From NCBI GenBank assembly GCA_016711705.1, contig JADJSK010000014.1, positions 292,214 through 356,213 of the forward strand: 64,000 bases of DNA, given 5' to 3'. The notes below the pieces were generated by a model. It was not told where the DNA came from. It worked only from the letters and a program-made list of their open reading frames with translations, and searched no databases. How positions within the stretch are numbered: the stretch's first letter is position 1; each line of letters opens with the position of its first letter. This stretch comes from Candidatus Brachybacter algidus (lineage in GTDB: Bacteria; Bacteroidota; Bacteroidia; Chitinophagales; Saprospiraceae). This document shows positions 9,199 to 18,114 of the stretch, in pieces. The translations under genes and the position numbers were made by a program.

Positions 9199-10302
9199 GT
9201 GAAATATCATTTTTTCCTGCTTATATTTTTCATCTTTTTTTATGTCGGATGTACTGATGAAGGTCCGCAAGACCTGAAGGGAGATCTTGAGGATATTGCA
9301 TATGCTCCTACTTCATACACCTACAAAAATCCTCCCGGTTACCCAAAGATGGAATTTCCGGCAAATAATGCGCCTACCGCAGAAGGCATTGATTTGGGGC
9401 GCAGACTTTTTTATGATCCTATTTTGTCCCGAGATAGCTCAATGGGTTGTTTTTCTTGTCACAAACAGGAGTTTGCATTTACAGATGGAGGTGCGACCAG
9501 CATTGGTGTTGATGGTAAGTTCGGTACTCGAAGTTCGATGTCGATTGTCGATGTGGGATATAATTATAAAGGCTTATTTTGGGATGGCAGGGCCGCTAAT
9601 CTCGAGGACCAGGCATTATTGCCTGTTGAAGATCCGGTAGAATTGCACAGTAGTTGGCCGGAGGTAGAAGTTAAATTGCGTAGGAGTAAATTCTACCCCG
9701 AATTATTCAGAAAGGCTTTTGGAATTAAAGACAAGAAGGAGATTACTAAAGCCCTTGCAGCTAAGGCAATTGCTCAATTCGAACGAACGATAGTTACATC
9801 TGGAAAATCAAAATATGATCAATTTGTATATCAAGGAATAGGTTTTTTAACTAATGAGGAATCTGACGGGCTTGATATGTTTTTTGACAAAGCTATCGGA
9901 GTATTGCCGGATGCACAATGTGGTCACTGTCATAATGATCCTATGTTTTCTACAAATGATTTTTTTGATAATGGAATAAGTGGCATCAGCGATCCTTATA
10001 TGTTTATAGATAAAGGTAAAGGAGGATTTACAAAGAATGTGGTCGATATAGGGAAATTCAGGGCGCCATCTCTCAGAAACATTATGCTTACAGCACCTTA
10101 CATGCATGATGGCAGCTTAAAAACAATTGAAGATGTCCTGGAGCATTATACTGTGGGTGGTAAGCCCTCCGGTAGAAGGGATCCACTTATTAGTCAAATT
10201 CATGTAAGTCAGGAACAGAAGGATCAGTTGCTTGCATTTCTGAAGACATTGTCTGATCCGGAAATTGTAAAAGATACCACTTTTTCTAACCCCTTCAAAT
10301 AG
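9199..10302 (+). CDS. Di-haem cytochrome c peroxidase, MbnH/MauG-like
   Basis: A 367-residue exported di-haem protein that starts with GTG 4 bp after the MbnP gene. A lipobox-like FYVGC (Cys18) suggests lipid anchoring. The two c-type haem sites are CFSCH (84-88) and CGHCH (241-245). The conserved peroxidase landmarks GRRLFYDPILSRD, FWDGRA and the late APSLRNI...YMHDGS...VLEHY are present. The family includes bacterial cytochrome c peroxidase, MauG and MbnH. Direct linkage to two MbnP-type genes makes an MbnH role (post-translational oxidation of a protein tryptophan) the best guess, but peroxide detoxification is not excluded. Confidence 0.88.
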   Translation: MKYHFFLLIFFIFFYVGCTDEGPQDLKGDLEDIAYAPTSYTYKNPPGYPKMEFPANNAPTAEGIDLGRRLFYDPILSRDSSMGCFSCHKQEFAFTDGGATSIGVDGKFGTRSSMSIVDVGYNYKGLFWDGRAANLEDQALLPVEDPVELHSSWPEVEVKLRRSKFYPELFRKAFGIKDKKEITKALAAKAIAQFERTIVTSGKSKYDQFVYQGIGFLTNEESDGLDMFFDKAIGVLPDAQCGHCHNDPMFSTNDFFDNGISGISDPYMFIDKGKGGFTKNVVDIGKFRAPSLRNIMLTAPYMHDGSLKTIEDVLEHYTVGGKPSGRRDPLISQIHVSQEQKDQLLAFLKTLSDPEIVKDTTFSNPFK

Positions 10303-10308
10303 TGATGA

Positions 10309-11715
10309 GTGGATGCTGCTATTTATAATGCTTGTAAATCAGAATTAATATCCATCGTAGGTGTCCAATATGTGTTGTCATCAGTAGATGAATTGGCTAT
10401 TTATCTAACTGAAGAAACAGGGACATATACAGGAAAAGCATCTCTTGTCGTATTCCCTCAGAATAAAGAACAAGTCTCGGCCATCATGAGATATTGCAAT
10501 CAGCATAGCATATCCGTCACACCTCGCGGTGCCGGAACGAGTCTGGCCGGCAATGCTATTTCGCTCAATGATGGCATCATAATGATCCTTTCATCTATGG
10601 ATAAGATTCTTGAAATAGATATTGAGAATCATTTAATTACAGTTCAACCTGGGTGCATTGTTGATTCTTTGAAAAATTATGTTGATTCTCATGGACTTTA
10701 TTATCCAGTTGACCCAGCCAGTAGCGGCACCAGTATGATCGGAGGTCACGTGATGACGAATGCAGCCGGTCCAAGATCTTATAAGTATGGCAGTACGAAA
10801 AATTATGTCAGAGCATTGGAATTGGTATTGTCAGATGGGACGATCATTCAAACTGGCACACTTACCGAAAAAAACTCTACGGGTTACAACCTCACTCAAT
10901 TGATCGTCGGAAGTGAGGGCAGTTTGGGTATTGTTACTTCTATTACACTTGGCTTGGTCAAAAAACCACCTTACAACAACACGGTTCTCATGTCTTTCGA
11001 ATCTCTGGAAGACGCATTGAATACCATCCTCTTACTGAGAAATTCATCAGTGGATATATCCGCTATTGAATTTATAGAGCGAGAGGCACTCGATCTTGTT
11101 GCCAGATATGAAGGTCAAGCAGCTATTGTTATTGAAGAAAATTGTGCAGCGCATTTATTAATTGAATTGGAAAGCAGCAGTGCAGCGGCCATGGACCAGC
11201 AATTGTCTATGCTGGCGGAAATAATGGAGTCTGCAACTTACTTAAATATTATAGTAGCGGATGGCAGTGAGCAAAAGGAATTGCTGTGGCGCATGAGGAA
11301 ACTTATAGGGCATGCTGTGCGGCATTACTCTGTTTATAGAGAAGTTGATACGGTTGTACCTGCCAATAAAATGGTTTCATTGATACAACATGTCAAATCG
11401 ATTGGTAAGAAATATGGTTTTAAATCCGTCTGTTATGGGCATGCAGGAAATGGCAATATCCATGTAAATATTTTAAAAGATAATATTGACGAAGCCCAAT
11501 GGCATAATATATTGAAAAATGCGGTCGGTGAGATCTTTGATGAAGTGATCCGACTGGGAGGATCCTTGTCGGGTGAACATGGCATTGGCATTCTGAATAA
11601 GGAATTCATGTCGAAACAGTTTACGGAAGTAGAATTAGGTTTGATGCGGGGGATTAAGAAGGTTTTTGATCCAAAAGGAATATTGAATCCAGGTAAGATA
11701 TTTCCTGAATATTGA
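10309..11715 (+). CDS. FAD-linked oxidase, GlcD/D-lactate dehydrogenase-like
   Basis: A 468-residue flavoprotein of the vanillyl-alcohol-oxidase fold. The N-terminal FAD-binding domain (~20-215) carries VTPRGAGTSLAGNA, GGHVMTNAAGPRSYKYG and IVGSEGSLGIVTSI. The C-terminal oxidase domain (~220-465) ends with GHAGNGNIHVNIL, SGEHGIG and FDPKGILNPGKIF. Members oxidise 2-hydroxy acids such as glycolate, D-lactate or D-2-hydroxyglutarate. No GlcE/GlcF-type iron-sulphur partner is adjacent, so the electron acceptor and exact substrate are unknown. It starts with GTG 6 bp after the cytochrome gene and may be in the same transcript. Confidence 0.87.
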   Translation: MDAAIYNACKSELISIVGVQYVLSSVDELAIYLTEETGTYTGKASLVVFPQNKEQVSAIMRYCNQHSISVTPRGAGTSLAGNAISLNDGIIMILSSMDKILEIDIENHLITVQPGCIVDSLKNYVDSHGLYYPVDPASSGTSMIGGHVMTNAAGPRSYKYGSTKNYVRALELVLSDGTIIQTGTLTEKNSTGYNLTQLIVGSEGSLGIVTSITLGLVKKPPYNNTVLMSFESLEDALNTILLLRNSSVDISAIEFIEREALDLVARYEGQAAIVIEENCAAHLLIELESSSAAAMDQQLSMLAEIMESATYLNIIVADGSEQKELLWRMRKLIGHAVRHYSVYREVDTVVPANKMVSLIQHVKSIGKKYGFKSVCYGHAGNGNIHVNILKDNIDEAQWHNILKNAVGEIFDEVIRLGGSLSGEHGIGILNKEFMSKQFTEVELGLMRGIKKVFDPKGILNPGKIFPEY

Positions 11716-11783
11716 TGACATTAATATGAGATTTTGGTTGGTTAATGCTAGAGTGTGATTCCGGTAGTTTGCGGATGTTTAAT

Positions 11784-12024
11784 GCTGGTTGGCGCGAGTT
11801 TTCAACTCGTGACCTTTCGAAGCCAAAATCCTTTTCCTCTGGCTAAAGCCAAACATTTCTTTTCTACCAAATAAGCAAATCAAATAGAAATTTAATTTTT
11901 TAAATTGCTCCCATTTCTATATAAATTATGGGGACTAAAATCATTCAAACTAACATATACTGTCCGTTGGCTAAAGCCAACGGCAAATTAATAATAAGCT
12001 GGCGCCAGTATTTAACTCTTGACC
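11784..12024. repeat. Dispersed palindromes: CGAGTTTTCAACTCG and TTGGC-TAAA-GCCAA types
   Basis: The 437-bp gap holds two divergent copies of the CGAGTTTTCAACTCG family (11784-11813 and 11998-12024). It also holds a perfect 20-bp palindrome, CCGTTGGCTAAAGCCAACGG, at 11964-11983 (8-bp stem, TAAA loop), and a shorter CTGGCTAAAGCCAAA relative near 11838. None is coding. They are extragenic palindromes of the REP kind. Confidence 0.55.
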
Positions 12025-12063
12025 TTATCAGGGTTACAGTTCCATTATTTGCTATCTGTTATC

Positions 12064-12111
12064 TATCATCTAGTGTCTAGCATCTGACATCTAGCATCTG
12101 ACATTCTTATT
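12064..12111. repeat. CATCTGA/CATCTAG heptamer repeat
   Basis: About six consecutive 7-bp words of the type CATCTAG, TGTCTAG and CATCTGA ending in CATTCTT. It lies 40 bp upstream of the methyltransferase start and has no coding potential. It belongs to the period-7 class. Confidence 0.5.
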
Positions 12112-12152
12112 TTCTTTTTATACATTTACACGATTTTTTTAAAAAGTATACT

Positions 12153-13250
12153 ATGGAAGGAAATATTGAAGCAAAGTCAATGCCCGTTTTTTTTGAAAAT
12201 GATAATAAATCAGCTCTGGAAGCCATTACTGAAGCTCAAAGAATTGCTTTTGCACCGGTGGTTTTTCAAGCAGTGAGATTACTAAGGGATAAGGGGATTT
12301 TACAATATTTACTTGATAGAAGAGAGGAAGGTGCTACTGAATCAGAGGTAGTGAGTGCAGTCAATCTTTCAGCATATGGTGTAAAAGTATTGCTGGAATC
12401 AGGTCTTGGTGCAGGAGTCTGCTTACTTAGAGAAGGTAAATACTACCTGAGTAAAGTCGGAGTGTTTATCCTGAATGACAAGATGACACGAGTCAATATG
12501 GACTTCTCACAAGATATTTGCTACAAAGCAATGTGGCACCTTGAAGAAGCGATAGAAAAAGGTACACCTGCAGGTTTGAAAGAACTTGGCCCATGGGAGA
12601 CAATCTATCAGGGTCTTAGCATTCTTCCTGAACCAGCTTTCTCATCCTGGTTTAATTTTGATCACTTTTATTCTGATCAGGTCTTTACTAAGATTATGCC
12701 CATCATCTTTAGCGAATCACCACAAAAGATATTTGATATAGGCGGAAATACCGGTAAGTTTTCGATCGCTTGTTGCGATTATAACAAAGAAGTAACCATC
12801 ACGATATGTGATCTGGCTGTGCAGTTGGATCATGCACAGGATTACCTCACAAAACTTGGTTATGCTGATAGAATCAAACGCCATCAAATTAATGTACTAC
12901 ATGATAATTTACAGTTTCCCGGGAAGGCCGATGTCATTATGATGAGTCAGTTTCTTGATTGTTTTTCAAAAGAAGAAATCGTTCATATTCTTAAGGAAGC
13001 AAAAAATGGATTAGCACCAGGTGGAAGTATATTTATTCTGGAGACTTATTGGGACAGACAGAAGTTTGAAATTTCTGCATTTTGCCTCCAGCAAACCAGT
13101 CTTTATTTCACCGCTATCGCCAATGGAAATAGCAAGATGTATCATTCTGACGAGATGAAGGAATGTATTGATAAAGCAGGCTTGAAAGTAGATCTTGAAA
13201 TGGACAATCTTGGCATAAGCCACACACTTTTCAGATGCAAACTAGCTTAA
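12153..13250 (+). CDS. SAM-dependent O-methyltransferase-like protein
   Basis: A 365-residue class I methyltransferase with an N-terminal winged-helix dimerisation region (~30-110), as in the plant-type/antibiotic O-methyltransferase family (PF00891-like). The SAM-binding glycine motif is KIFDIGGNTGKFSI (~190-203), followed by the acidic ICDL and the later DVIMMSQFLDCF and LAPGGSIFILE. It starts with a well-defined MEGNIEAK. Ten bases separate it from a halogenase-like flavoprotein gene, so the two are probably one operon that modifies an aromatic or polyketide product. The substrate is unknown. Confidence 0.8.
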   Translation: MEGNIEAKSMPVFFENDNKSALEAITEAQRIAFAPVVFQAVRLLRDKGILQYLLDRREEGATESEVVSAVNLSAYGVKVLLESGLGAGVCLLREGKYYLSKVGVFILNDKMTRVNMDFSQDICYKAMWHLEEAIEKGTPAGLKELGPWETIYQGLSILPEPAFSSWFNFDHFYSDQVFTKIMPIIFSESPQKIFDIGGNTGKFSIACCDYNKEVTITICDLAVQLDHAQDYLTKLGYADRIKRHQINVLHDNLQFPGKADVIMMSQFLDCFSKEEIVHILKEAKNGLAPGGSIFILETYWDRQKFEISAFCLQQTSLYFTAIANGNSKMYHSDEMKECIDKAGLKVDLEMDNLGISHTLFRCKLA

Positions 13251-13260
13251 TTAAAAAGAT

Positions 13261-14496
13261 ATGAAAACGGAACAAACAGATGTATTGATCATTGGTGCCG
13301 GGCCTGCAGGTAGTGTCGCAGCAGGAATTCTAGACAAAAAAGGTATAAAGACAATCGTCGTTGAAAAAGAAATATTTCCCCGTTTTGTAATAGGCGAGAG
13401 CTTGTTGCCAAGATGCATGGAGGCATTCGATGAGGCTGGCTTTATGGAGGATCTTCAAAGCCAGGGCTTTCAAACCAAAGCAGGAGCATTATTTTTGAAA
13501 GGTGATGAGCGTTGTGATTTTAGCTTTGATTCACAATTTACAGAAGGTTGGAACTGGACATTTCAGATGCCCAGAAGTAAGTTTGATACAGTTTTGACCG
13601 ATAATTTACTTAAGAGAGGTGTCGATCTAAGATTTCAGACAACAGTCACCGGAATAGAATTTAAAGGGACTGATTCTACGACGACTATACAGGATAAAGA
13701 AGGTAATATCGTCGAGATAAATGCGAAGTTTATTATTGATGCAAGTGGATATGGGCGGGTCATCCCAAGATTATTCAACCTGGATCGACCTTCACAATTA
13801 CCACCGAAACAAACAATGCTTGTTCACTCATCGGATAGCAACCGCTCTAATTATCAGGAATCAGATCGCATCCATGCTATTGTACAGAATGAAAAAACAT
13901 GGATTTGGGTCATACCATTTTCAGATGGAAGCACTTCTGTTGGATTTGTGAGTGATCCTTCATACTTTGAGGGCCTAGAGGGATCCATGGAAGATAAGAT
14001 GAGGACATTGCTGTCAAAAGAGCCTTATCTGCTTGAAAGATTTAAAGACGAAACATTCAAATGGGAGCCTAAGACATTAGGTGGATGGAGTGTGACGACC
14101 GACAAGTTTTATGGCGATGGATTTGTATTAACAGGGAACGTAACTGAATTTTTGGACCCTATATTCTCGAGTGGAGTAACACTGGCATCTGTTTCCTCGG
14201 CTCAGGCAGCCAATCTTGTTGCCAGGACCTTAGAAGGTGAAACTATCGATTGGGAGAAAGATTATATGGCTAAAGTGCGAGAAGGTGTTGCTGTATTCAA
14301 GACTTACGTCATGGCATGGTACGATGGATCTCTACACAAAGTATTTTTCTCTAAGACCATCGATGAGACCATTAAATCGCAGATTTGTTCGGTGCTAGCC
14401 GGATATGTATGGGATTATAAAAATCCATATGTCAGAAAACATAAAGAAAGATTGGAACATCTGGTCCAAATGATAGAATTGGGCTCTGCAAAATGA
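13261..14496 (+). CDS. FAD-dependent oxidoreductase, flavin halogenase-like
   Basis: A 411-residue flavoprotein with an N-terminal Rossmann dinucleotide site (IIGAGPAGSVAAGIL, ~10-24), the GES motif (VIGESLLPRCMEAF) and a later second FAD contact (ILDPIFSSGVTLA-like, here EFLDPIFSSGV). It contains WIWVIP, which matches the WxWxIP signature of flavin-dependent halogenases. That motif is shared by related monooxygenase-like enzymes that do not halogenate. Such genes with a methyltransferase occur in Bacteroidota flexirubin or aryl-polyene loci. The ACP/ketosynthase set at 0-2 kb is the only other such hint here, and it lies 11 kb away. The substrate cannot be assigned. Confidence 0.78.
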   Translation: MKTEQTDVLIIGAGPAGSVAAGILDKKGIKTIVVEKEIFPRFVIGESLLPRCMEAFDEAGFMEDLQSQGFQTKAGALFLKGDERCDFSFDSQFTEGWNWTFQMPRSKFDTVLTDNLLKRGVDLRFQTTVTGIEFKGTDSTTTIQDKEGNIVEINAKFIIDASGYGRVIPRLFNLDRPSQLPPKQTMLVHSSDSNRSNYQESDRIHAIVQNEKTWIWVIPFSDGSTSVGFVSDPSYFEGLEGSMEDKMRTLLSKEPYLLERFKDETFKWEPKTLGGWSVTTDKFYGDGFVLTGNVTEFLDPIFSSGVTLASVSSAQAANLVARTLEGETIDWEKDYMAKVREGVAVFKTYVMAWYDGSLHKVFFSKTIDETIKSQICSVLAGYVWDYKNPYVRKHKERLEHLVQMIELGSAK

Positions 14497-14585
14497 TGAG
14501 CATTATCGAAATGATTTATCTGATTATTGTTGGAGCTATCTCCTTTGATCTTCAGAACATTCCCAAATGGATTAAAAAAAGTTAA
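14496..14585 (+). CDS. Small 29-residue membrane peptide (overlapping start)
   Basis: The ATG shares its first base with the TGA stop of the flavoprotein gene, a translational-coupling arrangement. It encodes a hydrophobic span (MIYLIIVGAISFDL) followed by a basic end (WIKKS). It ends 5 bp before the TTG start of the symporter. The tight packing between two genes on the same strand and the membrane-like composition argue for a real product. No family is recognised. Confidence 0.4.
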   Translation: MSIIEMIYLIIVGAISFDLQNIPKWIKKS

Positions 14586-14590
14586 GTTAT

Positions 14591-15799
14591 TTGGAATCAT
14601 TTGTCAAAAAGCTATTCACCAACCTGACCTTTTATGTATTATTGGCGATCCTTGCCGGGGTGCTGTTAGGGCACTTCTATCCTTCTACCGGAGTTGAAAT
14701 GAAAGTGCTTGGTGATTACTTTATCAAATTGATCAAAATTTTCATCGGACCTATCATCTTTCTAACTATCGTTCTTGGCATTAGTGGAATGGGTGACCTT
14801 AAAAAAGTGGGCCGTATTGGACTTAAATCATTAATTTACTTTGAAGTAGTCACCACATTTGCACTCGTTATAGGCGTTGCATTTGCTTATCTGATCAAAC
14901 CTGGTAACGTCGATCGGGCAGGTTTGGACATTCAGGATGCAGGGATGTATACTAAAAGTGCCGGTAAGAGCATGGATTGGGTTCAATTCCTGATGGATAA
15001 TTTTACATTACAGGTACTTGTTGTAGCTATTCTATCCGGAATTATTATCAGCTATATCAAGGGAAATGAGAAGATAGTAGGTTCACTTTATAAACTATCC
15101 AATATTGTATTCAAGGGCTTGAAATATGTCATGTACCTAGCTCCGGTCGGAGCTTTTGGAGGTATGGCATTTACAATTGGAAAGTTTGGATTGCATACTT
15201 TGGTGCCACTCGGCAAACTTATGTTGACTGTTTATGCAACAATGTTAGTATTTATCTTTGGTGTCTTGGGACTGATTCTTCGCTACTATAAAGTAAGTAT
15301 ATTTAAATTTTTGAGACATATTCAAGCAGAGTTGTTGCTGGTATTGGGCACCTCGTCTTCTGAATCTGCATTGCCCGGTCTCATGCGCAAACTTGAAGAC
15401 ATGGGTTGTAGTAAATCCGTTGTAGGTCTCGTAGTTCCTACAGGTTATTCTTTTAATTTGGACGGAACATCAATCTACCTTTCTATGGCTGTGATTTTTT
15501 TAGCTCAATTGTACAATGTCCATTTGTCATTCATAGAAATATTATCCATCATTGGTTTACTAATGATTACTTCCAAAGGCGCGGCAGCTGTAACAGGAAG
15601 TGGATTTATTGTCCTCGCTTCCACGTTGACTGCCATTCACAAGATACCGGTCGAAGGTCTTGCCTTTTTGCTTGGCGTCGATAAATTCATGAGTGAAGCA
15701 CGCGCCATTACGAATTGTTTGGGCAATGGCGTGGCTGCTATCGTGATCTCCAAGAATGAGGAAGGGTATTTGCCGGAATTGGAGGTAACGGCAGATTGA
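14591..15799 (+). CDS. Dicarboxylate/amino acid:cation symporter (DAACS)
   Basis: A 402-residue secondary transporter of the GltP/DctA/GltPh family (PF00375). It takes up dicarboxylates or acidic amino acids with Na+ or H+. The hairpin-loop serine motif TSSSESALP, the PTGYSFNLDGTSIY unwound helix and the final VDKFMSEARAITNCLGN (substrate and cation site) are all present. Eight membrane spans plus two re-entrant loops are expected. The usual Arg/Asp pattern of the last motif (DRxRT) is altered to DKFMSEAR, so the substrate preference is uncertain. The start is TTG, 5 bp after the preceding small frame. Confidence 0.9.
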   Translation: MESFVKKLFTNLTFYVLLAILAGVLLGHFYPSTGVEMKVLGDYFIKLIKIFIGPIIFLTIVLGISGMGDLKKVGRIGLKSLIYFEVVTTFALVIGVAFAYLIKPGNVDRAGLDIQDAGMYTKSAGKSMDWVQFLMDNFTLQVLVVAILSGIIISYIKGNEKIVGSLYKLSNIVFKGLKYVMYLAPVGAFGGMAFTIGKFGLHTLVPLGKLMLTVYATMLVFIFGVLGLILRYYKVSIFKFLRHIQAELLLVLGTSSSESALPGLMRKLEDMGCSKSVVGLVVPTGYSFNLDGTSIYLSMAVIFLAQLYNVHLSFIEILSIIGLLMITSKGAAAVTGSGFIVLASTLTAIHKIPVEGLAFLLGVDKFMSEARAITNCLGNGVAAIVISKNEEGYLPELEVTAD

Positions 15800-16130
15800 T
15801 GATTGTTCGCGCCATCCGACGGTTTAAGTAGATTTCGTCATGTCATCTGGCGGCTTCAAGACTGCTGATGGCTAATCTAGCAGCGCTAATTAGAAATTTT
15901 TATATTTTTTTTTGCTTTTCTAAACAAATGCTGCAAGAAAATTAAGCAAGGGTTAATTTGTGTATAGTCGTCAGATGTCCTTCAGAAAACAGAAGGTAAT
16001 TCGTAGCTTAACTTTTGCGCGCTAAATGACATATCTGTCCGGTCATATTTCTCGACTCTAAAACCTTTCAACACTAATTTCTTGCATCGTCGGATGTTTT
16101 CTTTAAATTTGAAAAAATAAGCGTATTCCT
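15800..16130. other. Intergenic region with no recognised feature
   Basis: This 331-bp gap contains a few short repeats (CGTCGGATG-like words around 16087 and complementary forms near 15815) but no coding frame, RNA gene or clear promoter that I can support. Confidence 0.4.
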
Positions 16131-17039
16131 ATGAATAAAATGGCTAGCCTTTGTGGCCTAATAGTGCTTTGCATGACGGCGTTTTCTGAGATTAATGGAC
16201 AAGTTATTTCCGGATTGGAGAGGCTTGTCGCTGATAACGCCAAACTCACCAAAGTTTCCGATCAATTTATCTTTACTGAAGGGCCCACTACGGATAAAGC
16301 AGGCAATGTATATTTCACTGATCAGCCAAATAACAAGATATGGAAGTATGATACCAATGGACAGTTGACTGTGTTTATGGATGAAGCAGGAAGAGCCAAT
16401 GGTCTCTATTTTGATAATGACGGCTACCTTATCGCCTGTGCGGATAGAGACAATGAAATGTGGCGAATCGATGCTGAAGGTAAGAAGGAAATTATTTTGA
16501 AAGGCCAGAATAATCAGCCATTTAATGGACCCAATGATGTGTGGGTTGCACCAAATGGGAATTTCTATTTCACTGATCCTTATTATCATAGACCTTATTG
16601 GAACCGAATTGAAAAGAAACCGGCACAACAAAATGTCTATTTGATGATAAATGGAAAAGGCACGGCTACCAAACTCGATAGCACATTGCTCCAGCCGAAT
16701 GGCATTATTGGTAGTGCGGATGGCAAATGTCTTTACGTGGCGGACATTGTCGGCGATAAAACTTATAAATACAAAATAGGAAAAGGTGGAAAATTGACTG
16801 AACGTAAACTCTTTGTCAATCAAGGCTCAGATGGTATGATACTCGACAAATCCGGCAATCTATATCTCACAGGAAATGGGGTGACTATATATAATCAAGA
16901 AGGTAAAAAAATAGGGCACATCGATATTCCTTCCAATTGGACAGGAAATATTTGCTTCAGTGGAAAAGATCACAAAACGTTGTTTATCACTGCCTCAGAA
17001 TCCATTTATACGTTGAAGATGAAAGTGTCTGGTCAATAG
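16131..17039 (+). CDS. SMP-30/gluconolactonase family protein, exported
   Basis: A 302-residue six-bladed beta-propeller. A signal peptide (~1-23, ending near INGQ) directs it to the periplasm. The body has the family landmarks FTEGPTTDKAGNVYFTDQPNNKIW, ANGLYFDNDGYL, NGPNDVWVAPNGNFYFTDPYY and QPNGI, which supply the acidic and Asn metal ligands. Members hydrolyse sugar lactones such as gluconolactone, using Ca2+ or Zn2+. It is a single gene between the symporter and a DUF6427 gene, so no pathway context helps define the substrate. Confidence 0.87.
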   Translation: MNKMASLCGLIVLCMTAFSEINGQVISGLERLVADNAKLTKVSDQFIFTEGPTTDKAGNVYFTDQPNNKIWKYDTNGQLTVFMDEAGRANGLYFDNDGYLIACADRDNEMWRIDAEGKKEIILKGQNNQPFNGPNDVWVAPNGNFYFTDPYYHRPYWNRIEKKPAQQNVYLMINGKGTATKLDSTLLQPNGIIGSADGKCLYVADIVGDKTYKYKIGKGGKLTERKLFVNQGSDGMILDKSGNLYLTGNGVTIYNQEGKKIGHIDIPSNWTGNICFSGKDHKTLFITASESIYTLKMKVSGQ

Positions 17040-17084
17040 GCAAAAACGCTGAAAATGTTGCTCCTGTTTTTCATCAGAAAATTA

Positions 17085-17092
17085 TACCTTTG
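17085..17092 (+). promoter_or_regulatory. Bacteroidota -7 box (TACCTTTG)
   Basis: Matches the Bacteroidota -7 consensus TAnnTTTG. It lies 27 bp before the GTG start of the DUF6427 gene. The -33 element is not convincing. Confidence 0.5.
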
Positions 17093-17118
17093 CGCCATCG
17101 AATCGTAAAATAACCTCT

Positions 17119-18093
17119 GTGTTAGAATTATTCAGAAAGGATCAGCCCCTTGGCTACATTCTCTTGTTTTTTTATTGTGTGCTGTTAAGGATACCATCCT
17201 TCATAGGGGAGACCAACTGGACGCCGTTGTCCAGCTCAGCATTTAGTGATATTGTTTATAATGCTATCGGTTATACGAGCATGGTGGCGCAGATCACCGG
17301 CACATTGTTGATATTTATTCAGGCCATCCTCATCAATGTGTTGGTCAATAATAACAGAATTACCAGAGAGAGTAGTTTGTTTCCGGGATTATTCTACATT
17401 TTTATTTGTACCATGTTTCCGGATTTCAATTATCTATCACCTGCTTTGATGGCCAATACTTTTGTTATTCTTGCATTGTTTAATGTTTTTAGTTCATATA
17501 AAAAATCAGGTCAAAGCGGGGACGTTTTCAATGCCGGGCTATTCGTCAGCACAGCTATGCTTTTCGATTTTAGTTACTGTATTTTTTTTATTTCATGCTT
17601 TGTTGGTTTTCTGATAGTAAGATCGTTCAGATTTATTGAGAGGGTGCAATACTTCTTAGGATTTGTGATACCTATATTTTTAGGTGGTACATATTATTTT
17701 TGGATGGGTCGACTGCCTGATTTTCTGATGAAATTTCCGGAGAATATTAAATGGCTTGATTGGGCGGCCAATGTCAATTATATTCTTTACATTAAATTGG
17801 CCATCCTGGTGTTTTTATTATTATTGACTGTATTAAATTACAGCAATTATGGTCGAAAGAATAATGTACATGCCATGCGTAAGGTGGACGTACTTCTTTG
17901 GTTCATGCTATTGCCCCTTATCACTTTTAGCTTCCAGTCCGGTATCAGGTTGGACCATTTTCTGATCATAGCGGTTCCGATGGGTATTTTGCTTGGATAC
18001 TCTATGTTATTGATTTCAAATAAGCTGATCGCAGATATGATGCATCTCATATTAATTAGCATCTCATTTTTATTTCAATATATTTTACTTTAA
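17119..18093 (+). CDS. DUF6427-type integral membrane protein
   Basis: A 324-residue polytopic membrane protein with roughly eight to ten hydrophobic segments. The opening LFRKDQPLGYILLFFYCVLLRIPSF is characteristic of the DUF6427 family found across Bacteroidota, whose function is unknown. It starts with GTG. The preceding -7 promoter box and the 21-bp spacing to purQ suggest it may be transcribed with purQ, which would be a positional rather than functional link. No catalytic motif is visible. Confidence 0.65.
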   Translation: MLELFRKDQPLGYILLFFYCVLLRIPSFIGETNWTPLSSSAFSDIVYNAIGYTSMVAQITGTLLIFIQAILINVLVNNNRITRESSLFPGLFYIFICTMFPDFNYLSPALMANTFVILALFNVFSSYKKSGQSGDVFNAGLFVSTAMLFDFSYCIFFISCFVGFLIVRSFRFIERVQYFLGFVIPIFLGGTYYFWMGRLPDFLMKFPENIKWLDWAANVNYILYIKLAILVFLLLLTVLNYSNYGRKNNVHAMRKVDVLLWFMLLPLITFSFQSGIRLDHFLIIAVPMGILLGYSMLLISNKLIADMMHLILISISFLFQYILL

Positions 18094-18114
18094 AAATTTA
18101 TAATTTTAATTTAT

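Noticed and set aside
16158..16823. Long antisense frame (221 codons) opposite the gluconolactonase gene
   Set aside because: The sense strand has a clear signal peptide and propeller motifs; the antisense product has no recognisable feature.
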